Source of the DNA: Nitrospina sp.
Lineage (GTDB): Bacteria; Nitrospinota; Nitrospinia; Nitrospinales; VA-1
Assembly (NCBI GenBank): GCA_018665625.1
Contig: JABJCF010000390.1
Span: forward strand, 1-14,329
Direction of reading: 5' to 3'
Length of the DNA: 14,329 bases
The position numbers and the translations under genes are program-made. The notes under the pieces were generated by a model. It ran no database searches. It saw only the letters and a list, made by a program, of their open reading frames with translations, and was not told the DNA's origin. This document shows positions 7,071-13,009 of this stretch, piece after piece. Numbering within the stretch: position 1 is the stretch's first letter; each line of letters starts with the position of its first letter.

Positions 7071-8357
7071 ATGGAACTTTTTCCTGAATATACAAATTTG
7101 ACCAGCAGCCCACCTCCACCCCCGCTTGCGGCCAGAATGCGGCCAGATACTCTGGGAAAATATTTTGGGCAGGAGCATTTGATTGGGGCAGGGCTGCCGT
7201 TAAGAGAGCTTGTTGAGACCGAGTCGGGGCTTTCTTTTATACTTTGGGGACCCCCCGGTTCGGGCAAAACAACATTGGCAAGGATTGCTGCAAATCTCAC
7301 TAAAAGTGATTTCCATGAAATCAGTGCAGTGAATGCGGGTGTTGCAGATATTCGAAAGGTAGTTCAGTCGGCCACCGAAAGCTGGAAACTAAAAGGTAGC
7401 AGGACCATTTTATTTCTCGATGAAATTCATCGGTTTAACAAAGCTCAGCAGGATGCGGTATTGCCTTTTGTTGAAAACGGAACCATAAGATTGATTGGCA
7501 GCACTACTGAAAACCCTTCCTTTGAAGTGATACCTGCGTTGCGGTCGCGTTGCCAAATATTCCGCTTGGAAACTTTGGATAGAGGATCGATTCGAAAAAT
7601 CATTTTTAGTGCGTTAAATGATAAAGAAAACGGATTAGGCGAATCTGATATCACTCTTCAAGAAGAGGCTCAGGAGTTAATAGTAAGTCATGCTAATGGT
7701 GACGCACGCCGCGCTTTGAATGTTCTTGAAGCTACGCATGAAGTAGCGCTGTCCAAAAAAGAATCCTCTATTTCGTTGGCTCGGGTTGAAGGAATTATTC
7801 AGCAGACAGCCACCCTTTACGATAAAAAGGGTACAGAGCATTATGATCATGCTTCTGCATTCCAAAAAAGTATGAGAGGGTCTGACCCTGATGCAGCCAT
7901 TTACTGGCTTGCAAAAATGATAGCGGGGGGAGAAGACCCTCGTTTTATTTCTCGTCGCTTGTTGGTGACTGCAGCAGAGGACGTTGGTAATGCTGATCCA
8001 CAGGCTTTGTTGTTGGCCTTGGCAGCTACTGAATGCATTGACAGGTTGGGCCTTCCGGAAGCGCGTATTCCTTTGGCTCAGGCGGTCATTTATATTGCGA
8101 AAGCTCCTAAAGATAATACGGCCATTTGTGCAATTGATGAGGCGTTAGGAGATATCCAGAAAAAAGGACGTTCTTATCCTGTTCCCGATCACCTCAAAGA
8201 TACACATTACAAGGATGCTAAGAAGGAATATGGCTATGGTGTGGATTATAAATACCCTCATAATTATCCGGGCAATTTCGTTGAGCAGGATTACCTGCCA
8301 AAAGCTTTAAAAAATAGAAAATATGTTGATGATAAAGGGCAAGATAAAAATGAATGA
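7071..8357 (+). CDS. rarA: Replication-associated recombination protein A (AAA+ ATPase)
   Basis: RarA/MgsA (bacterial relative of Mgs1/WRNIP1) acts at stalled replication forks with SSB. Residues 19-50 are the conserved N-terminal box (LAARMRPDTLGKYFGQEHLIG). Walker A is GPPGSGKT (60-67), Walker B ILFLDE (113-118), sensor 1 lies in LIGSTTENPSF (141-151), the arginine-finger region is ALRSRC (156-161) and sensor 2 GDARRALN (210-217). The C-terminal MgsA tetramerisation region includes YDKKGTEHYDHASAFQKSMRG (250-270), ISRRLLVTAAEDVGNADP (293-310) and a tail with KDTHYKDAKKEYGYG. At 428 residues it is full length. Five consecutive prolines (14-18) near the N-terminus may need EF-P. No Shine-Dalgarno is evident, and an AT-rich run directly precedes the ATG. 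Confidence 0.96.
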   Translation: MELFPEYTNLTSSPPPPPLAARMRPDTLGKYFGQEHLIGAGLPLRELVETESGLSFILWGPPGSGKTTLARIAANLTKSDFHEISAVNAGVADIRKVVQSATESWKLKGSRTILFLDEIHRFNKAQQDAVLPFVENGTIRLIGSTTENPSFEVIPALRSRCQIFRLETLDRGSIRKIIFSALNDKENGLGESDITLQEEAQELIVSHANGDARRALNVLEATHEVALSKKESSISLARVEGIIQQTATLYDKKGTEHYDHASAFQKSMRGSDPDAAIYWLAKMIAGGEDPRFISRRLLVTAAEDVGNADPQALLLALAATECIDRLGLPEARIPLAQAVIYIAKAPKDNTAICAIDEALGDIQKKGRSYPVPDHLKDTHYKDAKKEYGYGVDYKYPHNYPGNFVEQDYLPKALKNRKYVDDKGQDKNE

Positions 8358-8362
8358 CTCGC

Positions 8363-8392
8363 TTGCCGATCAACTGCAATTCATGTTATAGA
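8363..8392 (+). promoter_or_regulatory. Candidate promoter for the LRR-serB operon
   Basis: TTGCCG (8363-8368) is followed after 18 bases by TATAGA (8387-8392), preceded by TGT, which gives an extended -10. The predicted start lies about 40 bases before the ATG at 8439. Matches are 4 of 6 in each hexamer, so this is moderate evidence. Confidence 0.4.
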
Positions 8393-8438
8393 ATTCTGCC
8401 GCACTCAATTAGAGGAAGTAAAAATATAAGGGATTAGT

Positions 8439-8894
8439 ATGTCGCAAGAAACAAGATTTAAAAACGTGGATATGATTTTTGAAGGCCGCCTGCGAGGCAA
8501 TCAATTGATGCTGAGTGGCAAAGGGCTCACTCCCGAAGAAGCCAGGTTGCTTTGGGGGTCACCCAGAATGAAAGAAGTCAGTTGGCTGGATCTGGATGAC
8601 AATAATTTGGGAGATGAGGGACTTCAAGATCTGGTAGATTGTTCTATGCTTGAAAATGTTCAATACCTGAATCTAAACAAAAATGGTATCAGTGATCAGG
8701 GCCTAATGGTCCTGGCTAAAGCAAAATTTCTTGGAAAACTAAAACGGCTACATTTAAAAGATAATCTGATTGATGGTGGCGGTGTGATTGCATTATTTAA
8801 TTCGGAAACGCTTGATAGTCTTTCCACGTTTCAGATCAATGATGGCTGGACTTGTAAAAAAAGGGAAGGGTGGCGGTACAAACCGCAAGATTGA
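8439..8894 (+). CDS. Short leucine-rich-repeat protein (RNase-inhibitor type)
   Basis: A 151-residue protein with about three tandem leucine-rich repeats of the RNase-inhibitor type: VSWLDLDDNNLGDEGLQDLV (47-66), VQYLNLNKNGISDQGLMVLA (74-93) and LKRLHLKDNLIDGGGVIALF (101-120). Each has the LxLxxNxL/I core followed by a helix. LRRs form curved protein-binding surfaces, so this is probably an adaptor. There is no signal peptide or membrane segment. The N-terminus (1-40) and the Trp- and Lys-rich C-terminus (136-151, GWTCKKREGWRYKPQD) cap the solenoid. AAGGGA 5 bases before the ATG supports the start. serB begins 3 bases after its stop, so the two are almost certainly co-transcribed. No specific function can be assigned. 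Confidence 0.82.
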   Translation: MSQETRFKNVDMIFEGRLRGNQLMLSGKGLTPEEARLLWGSPRMKEVSWLDLDDNNLGDEGLQDLVDCSMLENVQYLNLNKNGISDQGLMVLAKAKFLGKLKRLHLKDNLIDGGGVIALFNSETLDSLSTFQINDGWTCKKREGWRYKPQD

Positions 8895-8897
8895 CGT

Positions 8898-10127
8898 ATG
8901 GCTCGATCCTCATTACATATCCAGATTTCGGCTCACGACCGTCCGGGAATTCTTGCTGAGACTCTTGCATTTATAGTAGAGGTAGGCTGGAATGTTGTTG
9001 ATATTAAGCAATTTGTTTTTAACGGAATGCTTAACCTTTCGATTTTGCTCGATGAAGATGATGAAAATCTGATCCCACCCTTAAGGGTTGCACTATCGGG
9101 ATATGCCGAGCAAAGAGGATTTAAGGTTGCAATCTACCCTTGGAAACTAGAATCTCAGTCTCCTTATCCTCACCGTTCGGTTGTTACTCTTCTTTGTGAA
9201 ACCTTTCCTTCATCGGGATTCTTAGAAATCACCAAAACCTTTTCGGATCTGGATATTAATATTCTCAGGATCGAGCAACTTGATTCTGGAGACATCCACG
9301 TCCTCGAATTTGTAATTGGAACTCGTAAAGCTCATTCAGCCGAAGATGTTTTAAATGCTTTGGTTCGATTTAAAGAAAACTATCGGGTCGATATAGCAGT
9401 GCAGGAAGAAACCTATTTTCGACGCAACAAACGGTTGATCGTATTTGACGCGGATATGACTTTTTTACAATGCGAGGTGATAGATGAACTGGGGAAACTC
9501 GCAGGGCAAGGAGAGAAAATGGCTAGCATCACTCGTAAGGCGATGAGTGGTGAAATGGATTTTAAATCTGCGCTGCGTGAGCGCGTTGGATTTCTTAAGG
9601 GACTGCCTGTAAAAGTTTTGGAAGAGCTTTCTGATAATCTTCCGCTCACTTCCGGTGCTGAAAATCTGGTGCGCATTTTAAAACATTTGGGGTACAAAAT
9701 AGCTTTGGTCAGCGGTGGGTTCGACTTTTTTATACAGAAACTCTGCAGTCGTTATGAATTGGATTATGGCATTGCCAATCAACTAAAAATTGAAAACGGT
9801 TTTGTCACAGGAGAGTTGGAAGGCGAAATCATTGATGCCCAGGCAAAAGAGAATGCTTTGGTCTCTCTGGCTGAAAAGGAAGGGTTTTCCCTTCGGCAAG
9901 TGGTTGCTGTTGGGGATGGAGCCAATGATATTAAAATGCTGGCAAGAGCAGGGCTGGGAATTGCATTTAATGCTAAACCTATCGTTCAGCGGCAGGCCAA
10001 GGCCAGTATCAACCTCCATGATTTAAAATTAATTCTATATTTTTTGGGAATTAATGGGGTGGATCTGCAAGAATTGAACGAAGTGGTGGGTAGGGGAACA
10101 GCGCAGACATGGCCAAGCCAGAAATGA
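8898..10127 (+). CDS. serB: Phosphoserine phosphatase with two N-terminal ACT domains
   Basis: Catalyses the last step of serine synthesis, O-phospho-L-serine to L-serine plus phosphate. Two ACT domains (about 6-80, starting IQISAHDRPGILAETLAF, and about 94-168) suggest amino-acid feedback control. The HAD phosphatase domain spans about 178-400. Motif I is DADMT (184-188) with nucleophile Asp184 and general acid Asp186, motif II is VSGGFD (271-276), the conserved Lys is in AKENAL (Lys317) and motif IV is GDGANDIKML (339-348). The four-helix cap includes CEVIDELGKLAGQGEKMASIT (192-212), as in other SerB. The fourth motif-I residue is Met where Ser is usual. At 409 residues the length fits the double-ACT class. 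It sits 3 bases after the LRR gene and ends 11 bases from the convergent CBS gene. Confidence 0.94.
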   Translation: MARSSLHIQISAHDRPGILAETLAFIVEVGWNVVDIKQFVFNGMLNLSILLDEDDENLIPPLRVALSGYAEQRGFKVAIYPWKLESQSPYPHRSVVTLLCETFPSSGFLEITKTFSDLDINILRIEQLDSGDIHVLEFVIGTRKAHSAEDVLNALVRFKENYRVDIAVQEETYFRRNKRLIVFDADMTFLQCEVIDELGKLAGQGEKMASITRKAMSGEMDFKSALRERVGFLKGLPVKVLEELSDNLPLTSGAENLVRILKHLGYKIALVSGGFDFFIQKLCSRYELDYGIANQLKIENGFVTGELEGEIIDAQAKENALVSLAEKEGFSLRQVVAVGDGANDIKMLARAGLGIAFNAKPIVQRQAKASINLHDLKLILYFLGINGVDLQELNEVVGRGTAQTWPSQK

Positions 10128-10138
10128 AGAAGTTCTTT

Positions 10139-10516
10139 TTAAGCGTTTTGTTTTTTTTGTACTAAATCCTTGATCGATAAAATCCCTACAATTTCACTCT
10201 TCTCTGTCACGGCAAGATGATTGATTTTGTATGCCATCATAAGTTCACCCGCATCAGAATTTGAGGCCGTTTTCTCTATCGATAAAATGGATTCTGTCAT
10301 TATTGCGGATAGGGGGGTAGTGCTTGGGTCCAATCCTTCCCCAACGACTTTGTAAACCAGATCCCTTTCTGCCACGATCCCGACATAGCCCTCATATCCT
10401 TTTATCAAAAGGGAGCCGATCCCTTTTTCTTTCATAAGTTGGGCCGCTTCTTTTGCAGTTGCTTCGGAATAAATGCTAATTACCGGAGTCGTCATCTGAG
10501 TTGCTATGGAATTCAT
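10139..10516 (-). CDS. Stand-alone two-CBS-domain protein
   Basis: A 125-residue protein made entirely of a CBS pair (Bateman module): CBS1 about 6-58 (MTTPVISIYSEATAKEAAQ ... GIVAERDLVYKV) and CBS2 about 70-122 (IMTESILSIEKTASNSDAG ... GILSIKDLVQK). Such modules bind adenosine nucleotides or related ligands and regulate partners. The GIVAERDL and GILSIKDL motifs (46-53, 111-118) are the usual Asp-containing ligand positions. There is no signal peptide, so it is cytosolic. A GGGGG run 8 bases before the ATG can serve as the ribosome site. It is read leftward and convergent with serB, from a well-formed promoter overlapped by inverted repeats. The partner is unknown and nothing next to it is an obvious target. 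Confidence 0.9.
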   Translation of the reverse strand: MNSIATQMTTPVISIYSEATAKEAAQLMKEKGIGSLLIKGYEGYVGIVAERDLVYKVVGEGLDPSTTPLSAIMTESILSIEKTASNSDAGELMMAYKINHLAVTEKSEIVGILSIKDLVQKKQNA

Positions 10517-10549
10517 CCTATAAGCCCCCGAACGTTTATGATTGATTTA

Positions 10550-10619
10550 TAACTATACCAATATTTTCATTGCTTGTAAATGAATGTTTAATGGCCGTGA
10601 ATGCAATGACTTATAGTTA
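10550..10619. repeat. Nested inverted repeats around the CBS promoter
   Basis: Outer arms TAACTATA (10550-10557) and TATAGTTA (10612-10619) are a perfect 8-bp inverted repeat, and one arm covers the -10 element. Inner arms CATTGC (10568-10573) and GCAATG (10603-10608) are a 6-bp inverted repeat, with one arm in the promoter spacer. Either paired operators or an RNA or DNA structure is possible. Spacing between arms is unequal (10 versus 3 bases). Confidence 0.45.
10552..10580 (-). promoter_or_regulatory. Extended -10 promoter of the CBS gene
   Basis: On the minus strand TTTACA (10575-10580, 5 of 6) is followed by a 17-base spacer and TATAGT (10552-10557, 5 of 6). A TGG directly upstream of the -10 gives a TGn extension. 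The transcript would start about 30 bases before the ATG at 10516. This is among the best promoter matches in the window. Confidence 0.65.
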
Positions 10620-10622
10620 GGG

Positions 10623-10647
10623 TTATCTCCAAGGTAATGGAGGATAA
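10623..10647 (-). repeat. Bulged hairpin downstream of the DUF2284-like gene
   Basis: TTATCTCC (10623-10630) pairs with GGAGGATAA (10639-10647) with a one-base bulge and an 8-base loop, starting about 23 bases past the stop of the leftward gene. It lacks a T-run on the minus strand, so a classical terminator is not supported. It may be a 3'-end structure. Confidence 0.3.
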
Positions 10648-10669
10648 TTGTTTTAGTGGAAGGTTTAGT

Positions 10670-11209
10670 TCAACTTAGTAGAACCATACCAATTGTGTGG
10701 GAATTGGAACACGGTTCCTGTTGAGCCAGATCCGCCCAACCATTTTTATCCACTGTAGATTTTACATCAATGCCGCAGGCTTGAAGAGTGGGGCGTGCTT
10801 TTTCGGGGTATTGGCAGGAGGTAGAAATGGTACAAGGGGCGCATAAGTCACAAGGCTTGGCTCCAAGAGCAAAAGCTTTAAAATATCCTTTTTGCTTGAA
10901 GCTGTTTTCCAGTTGAACCACAATTTCTTGCACATTGGTATCATGACCGGCGTTTATAAGAAGGGCTTTTTCATATTCATTTATGATTTCAGCCATTTCT
11001 TCTGATTCAGGTGTGCAAGGTGGGCAGGTCAAGAGTTTGCCATATTCTGAACATCCAAACTGGCAATGCAACTTAACCCAATGGGCCATGGAAATGGTTT
11101 GAGTCAACACCACTTTAGCTTTCGTACAACCCAAATCCAAAGCTTCTTGGATCAGTTCCTGATTGGAACGAATGCTCTTTGGAATCATTTTTACATTATC
11201 AGGGATCAT
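10670..11209 (-). CDS. DUF2284-like cysteine-rich predicted metal-binding protein
   Basis: A 179-residue cytosolic protein with two cysteine clusters: HCQFGCSEYGKLLTCPPC (48-65; Cys49, 53, 62, 65) and KPCDLCAPCTISTSCQYPEKARPTLQACG (118-146; Cys120, 123, 126, 132, 145), plus Cys28 and Cys167. The pattern YGKxxxCPPC ... CxLCxPC ... C..PExARPxLxACGIDV is that of the DUF2284 family (COG5423), predicted to bind metal or an iron-sulfur cluster. No reaction is known to me. An in-frame TAG (11213-11215) lies two codons upstream, so the ATG at 11209 is the earliest possible start, and no Shine-Dalgarno is evident. It is read leftward, 153 bases from the CBS gene, with its own promoter candidate. Confidence 0.82.
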   Translation of the reverse strand: MIPDNVKMIPKSIRSNQELIQEALDLGCTKAKVVLTQTISMAHWVKLHCQFGCSEYGKLLTCPPCTPESEEMAEIINEYEKALLINAGHDTNVQEIVVQLENSFKQKGYFKAFALGAKPCDLCAPCTISTSCQYPEKARPTLQACGIDVKSTVDKNGWADLAQQEPCSNSHTIGMVLLS

Positions 11210-11260
11210 GGGCTATGTCAGGCGGCCTTTCGTTTCTGCTTATTCACTGATTATGTTAGT

Positions 11261-11289
11261 ATTATTGGGTGCCAAGATTAATAGGTCAA
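11261..11289 (-). promoter_or_regulatory. Candidate promoter of the DUF2284-like gene
   Basis: On the minus strand TTGACC (11284-11289, 5 of 6) is followed by 17 bases and AATAAT (11261-11266, 5 of 6 but lacking the important first T). The transcript would start about 45 bases before the ATG at 11209. Confidence 0.45.
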
Positions 11290-11302
11290 GGCAAGTTTGG
11301 CA
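11270..11302. repeat. Inverted repeat TGCCAA-N21-TTGGCA flanking the -35
   Basis: TGCCAA (11270-11275) and TTGGCA (11297-11302) are perfect 6-bp inverted arms. One lies in the promoter spacer and the other just upstream of the -35 of the leftward DUF2284-like gene, a geometry that fits an operator. Short arms may also arise by chance. Confidence 0.3.
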
Positions 11303-11364
11303 TTCGTGGATATTTTTTTTAAACACCCGAAGCAAATCAAGGAAAAATTTGCAGATTAGGGAGA

Positions 11365-11393
11365 TTCCTAATTGATTTATTTATGTTTATAGT
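11365..11393 (+). promoter_or_regulatory. Possible promoter of the HAD-rsmE operon
   Basis: TATAGT (11388-11393, 5 of 6) has TTCCTA (11365-11370, only 3 of 6) 17 bases upstream. The weak -35 overlaps the right arm of the ATTAGG-N6-CCTAAT inverted repeat at 11355-11372, which could be an operator. The start would be about 58 bases before the ATG at 11458. Confidence 0.3.
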
Positions 11394-11457
11394 CTTCTTA
11401 CCCGTCGCATGCAACCCCCAAACCCTACCTCTATTTTTACAACAACACAGGTGAGAA

Positions 11458-12186
11458 ATGAATTTCCCTTTTAAAGCAATTGGCTTTGACTGGGCTTATA
11501 CCCTGGTCGATCTAGGCAAAGAAGATGATCGAAAACCACTTCAAAAAGTGTTTTCCTTTTTAAGGAGTAAAAGTATTTCCTTACCTGATTTCGAGGTGTT
11601 TTTAGATAACTCGAGAAAAATATTTCGTCCGATGATCGAAATGTCACGAAATACTAACCAAGAAGCCCGTTTTGAAGTTGTTCTACAAAAATTAATCGAT
11701 CAGTTTAAAATCCCGCTTAATGGAGAAACCACTTTAAAAAAACTTTTAGAAATATATTATCTGGAAGTTTATTCCGAAAGAAAACTTTATCCAGAAGTAG
11801 TGTCTGTGCTGAAATTTTTTAAGGATAAGGGCGTGCGGATGGGGGTGGTTTCCAACACCACAAACCCAGGCTTCATGAAAGAAAATGAAATGGAGGCTTC
11901 GGGATTAAAACCTTTCTTTGAATTTGCAATATACTCTTCAAATACACCCTATCGAAAACCCCACCCTTCAATTTTTAATTTAGCAATTGAAAGTCTAAGT
12001 TTGGAACCCGCCGAAATCCTTTTTGTAGGAGATAATTTCGCTTTAGATGTAGTAGGTGCAAAGGATGTGGGGATGAAAAGTGCCTGGGTAAACAGAGAAC
12101 ATAAAAATATTCCTTCGGATGCTGCGCCGGATTATGAATTGCACTCACTAGATGACCTTTTGCGGATTAGCTCACCAACAATATAA
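11458..12186 (+). CDS. HAD-superfamily hydrolase with variant motif I (DWAYT)
   Basis: A 242-residue HAD-like hydrolase of the subfamily IA type, with a helical cap at about 18-105. Motif I is FDWAYTLVD (10-18): nucleophile Asp11 is present, but the +2 position, usually the Asp general acid, is Ala13. Motif II is VVSNTT (130-135, Ser132), motif III Lys167 in YRKPHPSIF and motif IV FVGDNFALDVVGAK (189-202, Asp192 and Asp197). All other catalytic residues are present. D-x-A occurs in phosphonoacetaldehyde hydrolases (DWAGT) and D-x-G in YihX-like phosphatases, so loss of the second Asp need not mean inactivity; the substrate cannot be named. AGGTGA 3 bases before the ATG supports the start. rsmE begins immediately after its TAA. 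Confidence 0.85.
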   Translation: MNFPFKAIGFDWAYTLVDLGKEDDRKPLQKVFSFLRSKSISLPDFEVFLDNSRKIFRPMIEMSRNTNQEARFEVVLQKLIDQFKIPLNGETTLKKLLEIYYLEVYSERKLYPEVVSVLKFFKDKGVRMGVVSNTTNPGFMKENEMEASGLKPFFEFAIYSSNTPYRKPHPSIFNLAIESLSLEPAEILFVGDNFALDVVGAKDVGMKSAWVNREHKNIPSDAAPDYELHSLDDLLRISSPTI

Positions 12187-12918
12187 ATGCATCGTTTTTT
12201 TGCGAATAAAGAAAATATTTTAAGTGACTCGGTGATTTTACACGGCTCAGATGCCAGTCATATCCGTACCGTTCTCAGGTTGCAAGTGGGTGATAAAATT
12301 CAGGTACTTGATGGGGAAGGTTCTCTCTATTTAGTGCAACTTGTGGAAGTGAAAAACAATTCCATAAAAGGTGAAATTATATCCTCAGAAAAAGTTGATA
12401 ACGAATCGCCATTAAAAATTAATCTTGGGCAATCGCTAATCAAAGGGAATAAGTTTGATACGGTTTTAAGGAAGTCGGTGGAGTTGGGTGTCCATTCAAT
12501 CACTCCCTTAATAACCGAGCGCACGGTGACAAAAACCGATGGTGATAAAAAAATCATCCGCTGGAAAAGGATTGCAGAAGAAAGTTCTAAACAATGTGGT
12601 CGAAGTTGTATACCAAAAATTTCAGAAAACATAATGAAACTAGATTCATTTTGTCAGCAATCAAGTGAATCAGATTTGAAGTTAATTTTTTGGGAACTGG
12701 AAGATAGAAAAGGTTTGGGGGATATCAATCCAAGCACACCTCCTTGCTCGGCGAGTGTCTTAATTGGTCCCGAAGGTGGTTTTACAGTGCAAGAAGTGGA
12801 AACCGCCCGCAGTTACGGTTTTCAGACTTTAGGATTAGGTCCGAGAATATTTCGTGCGGAAACGGCACCTATAGTGGCTTTATCTTTGTTGCAATCCAGA
12901 TGGGGCGATATTAAATAA
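12187..12918 (+). CDS. rsmE: 16S rRNA (uracil1498-N3)-methyltransferase
   Basis: RsmE makes m3U1498 in 16S rRNA using S-adenosylmethionine, late in 30S assembly. Residues 1-70 are the PUA-like RNA-binding domain (MHRFFA ... HGSDASHIRTVLRLQVGD). Residues about 75-243 form the SPOUT knot domain with KGNKFDTVLRKSVELGV (86-102), EESSKQCGR (131-139), the SAM-binding loop LIGPEGGFT (192-200) and LGLGPRIFRAETA (215-227), where the chain forms the knot. At 243 residues it is full length. The ATG directly abuts the TAA of the HAD gene with no own ribosome site, so translation probably depends on the upstream gene. Confidence 0.95.
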   Translation: MHRFFANKENILSDSVILHGSDASHIRTVLRLQVGDKIQVLDGEGSLYLVQLVEVKNNSIKGEIISSEKVDNESPLKINLGQSLIKGNKFDTVLRKSVELGVHSITPLITERTVTKTDGDKKIIRWKRIAEESSKQCGRSCIPKISENIMKLDSFCQQSSESDLKLIFWELEDRKGLGDINPSTPPCSASVLIGPEGGFTVQEVETARSYGFQTLGLGPRIFRAETAPIVALSLLQSRWGDIK

Positions 12919-12926
12919 AATTTCTT

Positions 12927-12938
12927 AAAAACGTTTTT
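12927..12938. repeat. AAAAACGTTTTT palindrome after rsmE
   Basis: A perfect 12-bp palindrome, 9 bases after the rsmE stop and 12 bases ahead of the larger palindrome. It lacks GC pairs for a stable terminator stem. It may be part of the scpA control region or chance in an AT-rich gap. Confidence 0.3.
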
Positions 12939-12949
12939 CTAAATTTAAG

Positions 12950-12963
12950 TGTTTTCGAAAACA
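12950..12963. promoter_or_regulatory. 14-bp perfect palindrome upstream of scpA (candidate operator)
   Basis: TGTTTTCGAAAACA reads the same on both strands. It overlaps the -35 zone for the TATAAT at 12972, so a dimeric protein bound here would block or help RNA polymerase at scpA. I do not recognise it as a known regulator box. Confidence 0.5.
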
Positions 12964-12971
12964 AACCATCC

Positions 12972-12977
12972 TATAAT
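12972..12977 (+). promoter_or_regulatory. -10 element of the scpA promoter
   Basis: Perfect TATAAT, about 33 bases before the scpA ATG. The -35 at 17 bases spacing would be GTGTTT, a poor match, so an activator at the overlapping palindrome is possible. The 5' leader would be about 25 bases with no Shine-Dalgarno. Confidence 0.55.
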
Positions 12978-13009
12978 GTCGCGATATTTAAAATCTTTTG
13001 GTTATTTAA

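Larger units (their letters stand above)
11210..11457. other. Divergent intergenic region between the DUF2284-like and HAD genes
   Basis: Largest gene-poor gap in the window (248 bases). It holds the leftward promoter and its flanking repeat, a T8 run, two short AT-rich inverted repeats (GCAAAT-N9-ATTTGC at 11332-11352 and ATTAGG-N6-CCTAAT at 11355-11372) and a possible rightward promoter. No RNA gene or convincing small ORF is seen. Confidence 0.5.

Noticed and set aside
10612..10617. Rightward TATAGT that could be a second promoter opposite the CBS promoter
   Set aside because: No -35 at 16-18 bases, and no rightward gene follows. It is explained by the inverted repeat.
11163..11375. 70-residue rightward ORF with hydrophobic stretches, reaching from inside the DUF2284-like gene into the gap
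   Set aside because: It overlaps the start of a well-supported gene on the other strand, lacks a convincing ribosome site, and its composition looks like translated AT-rich noncoding DNA.
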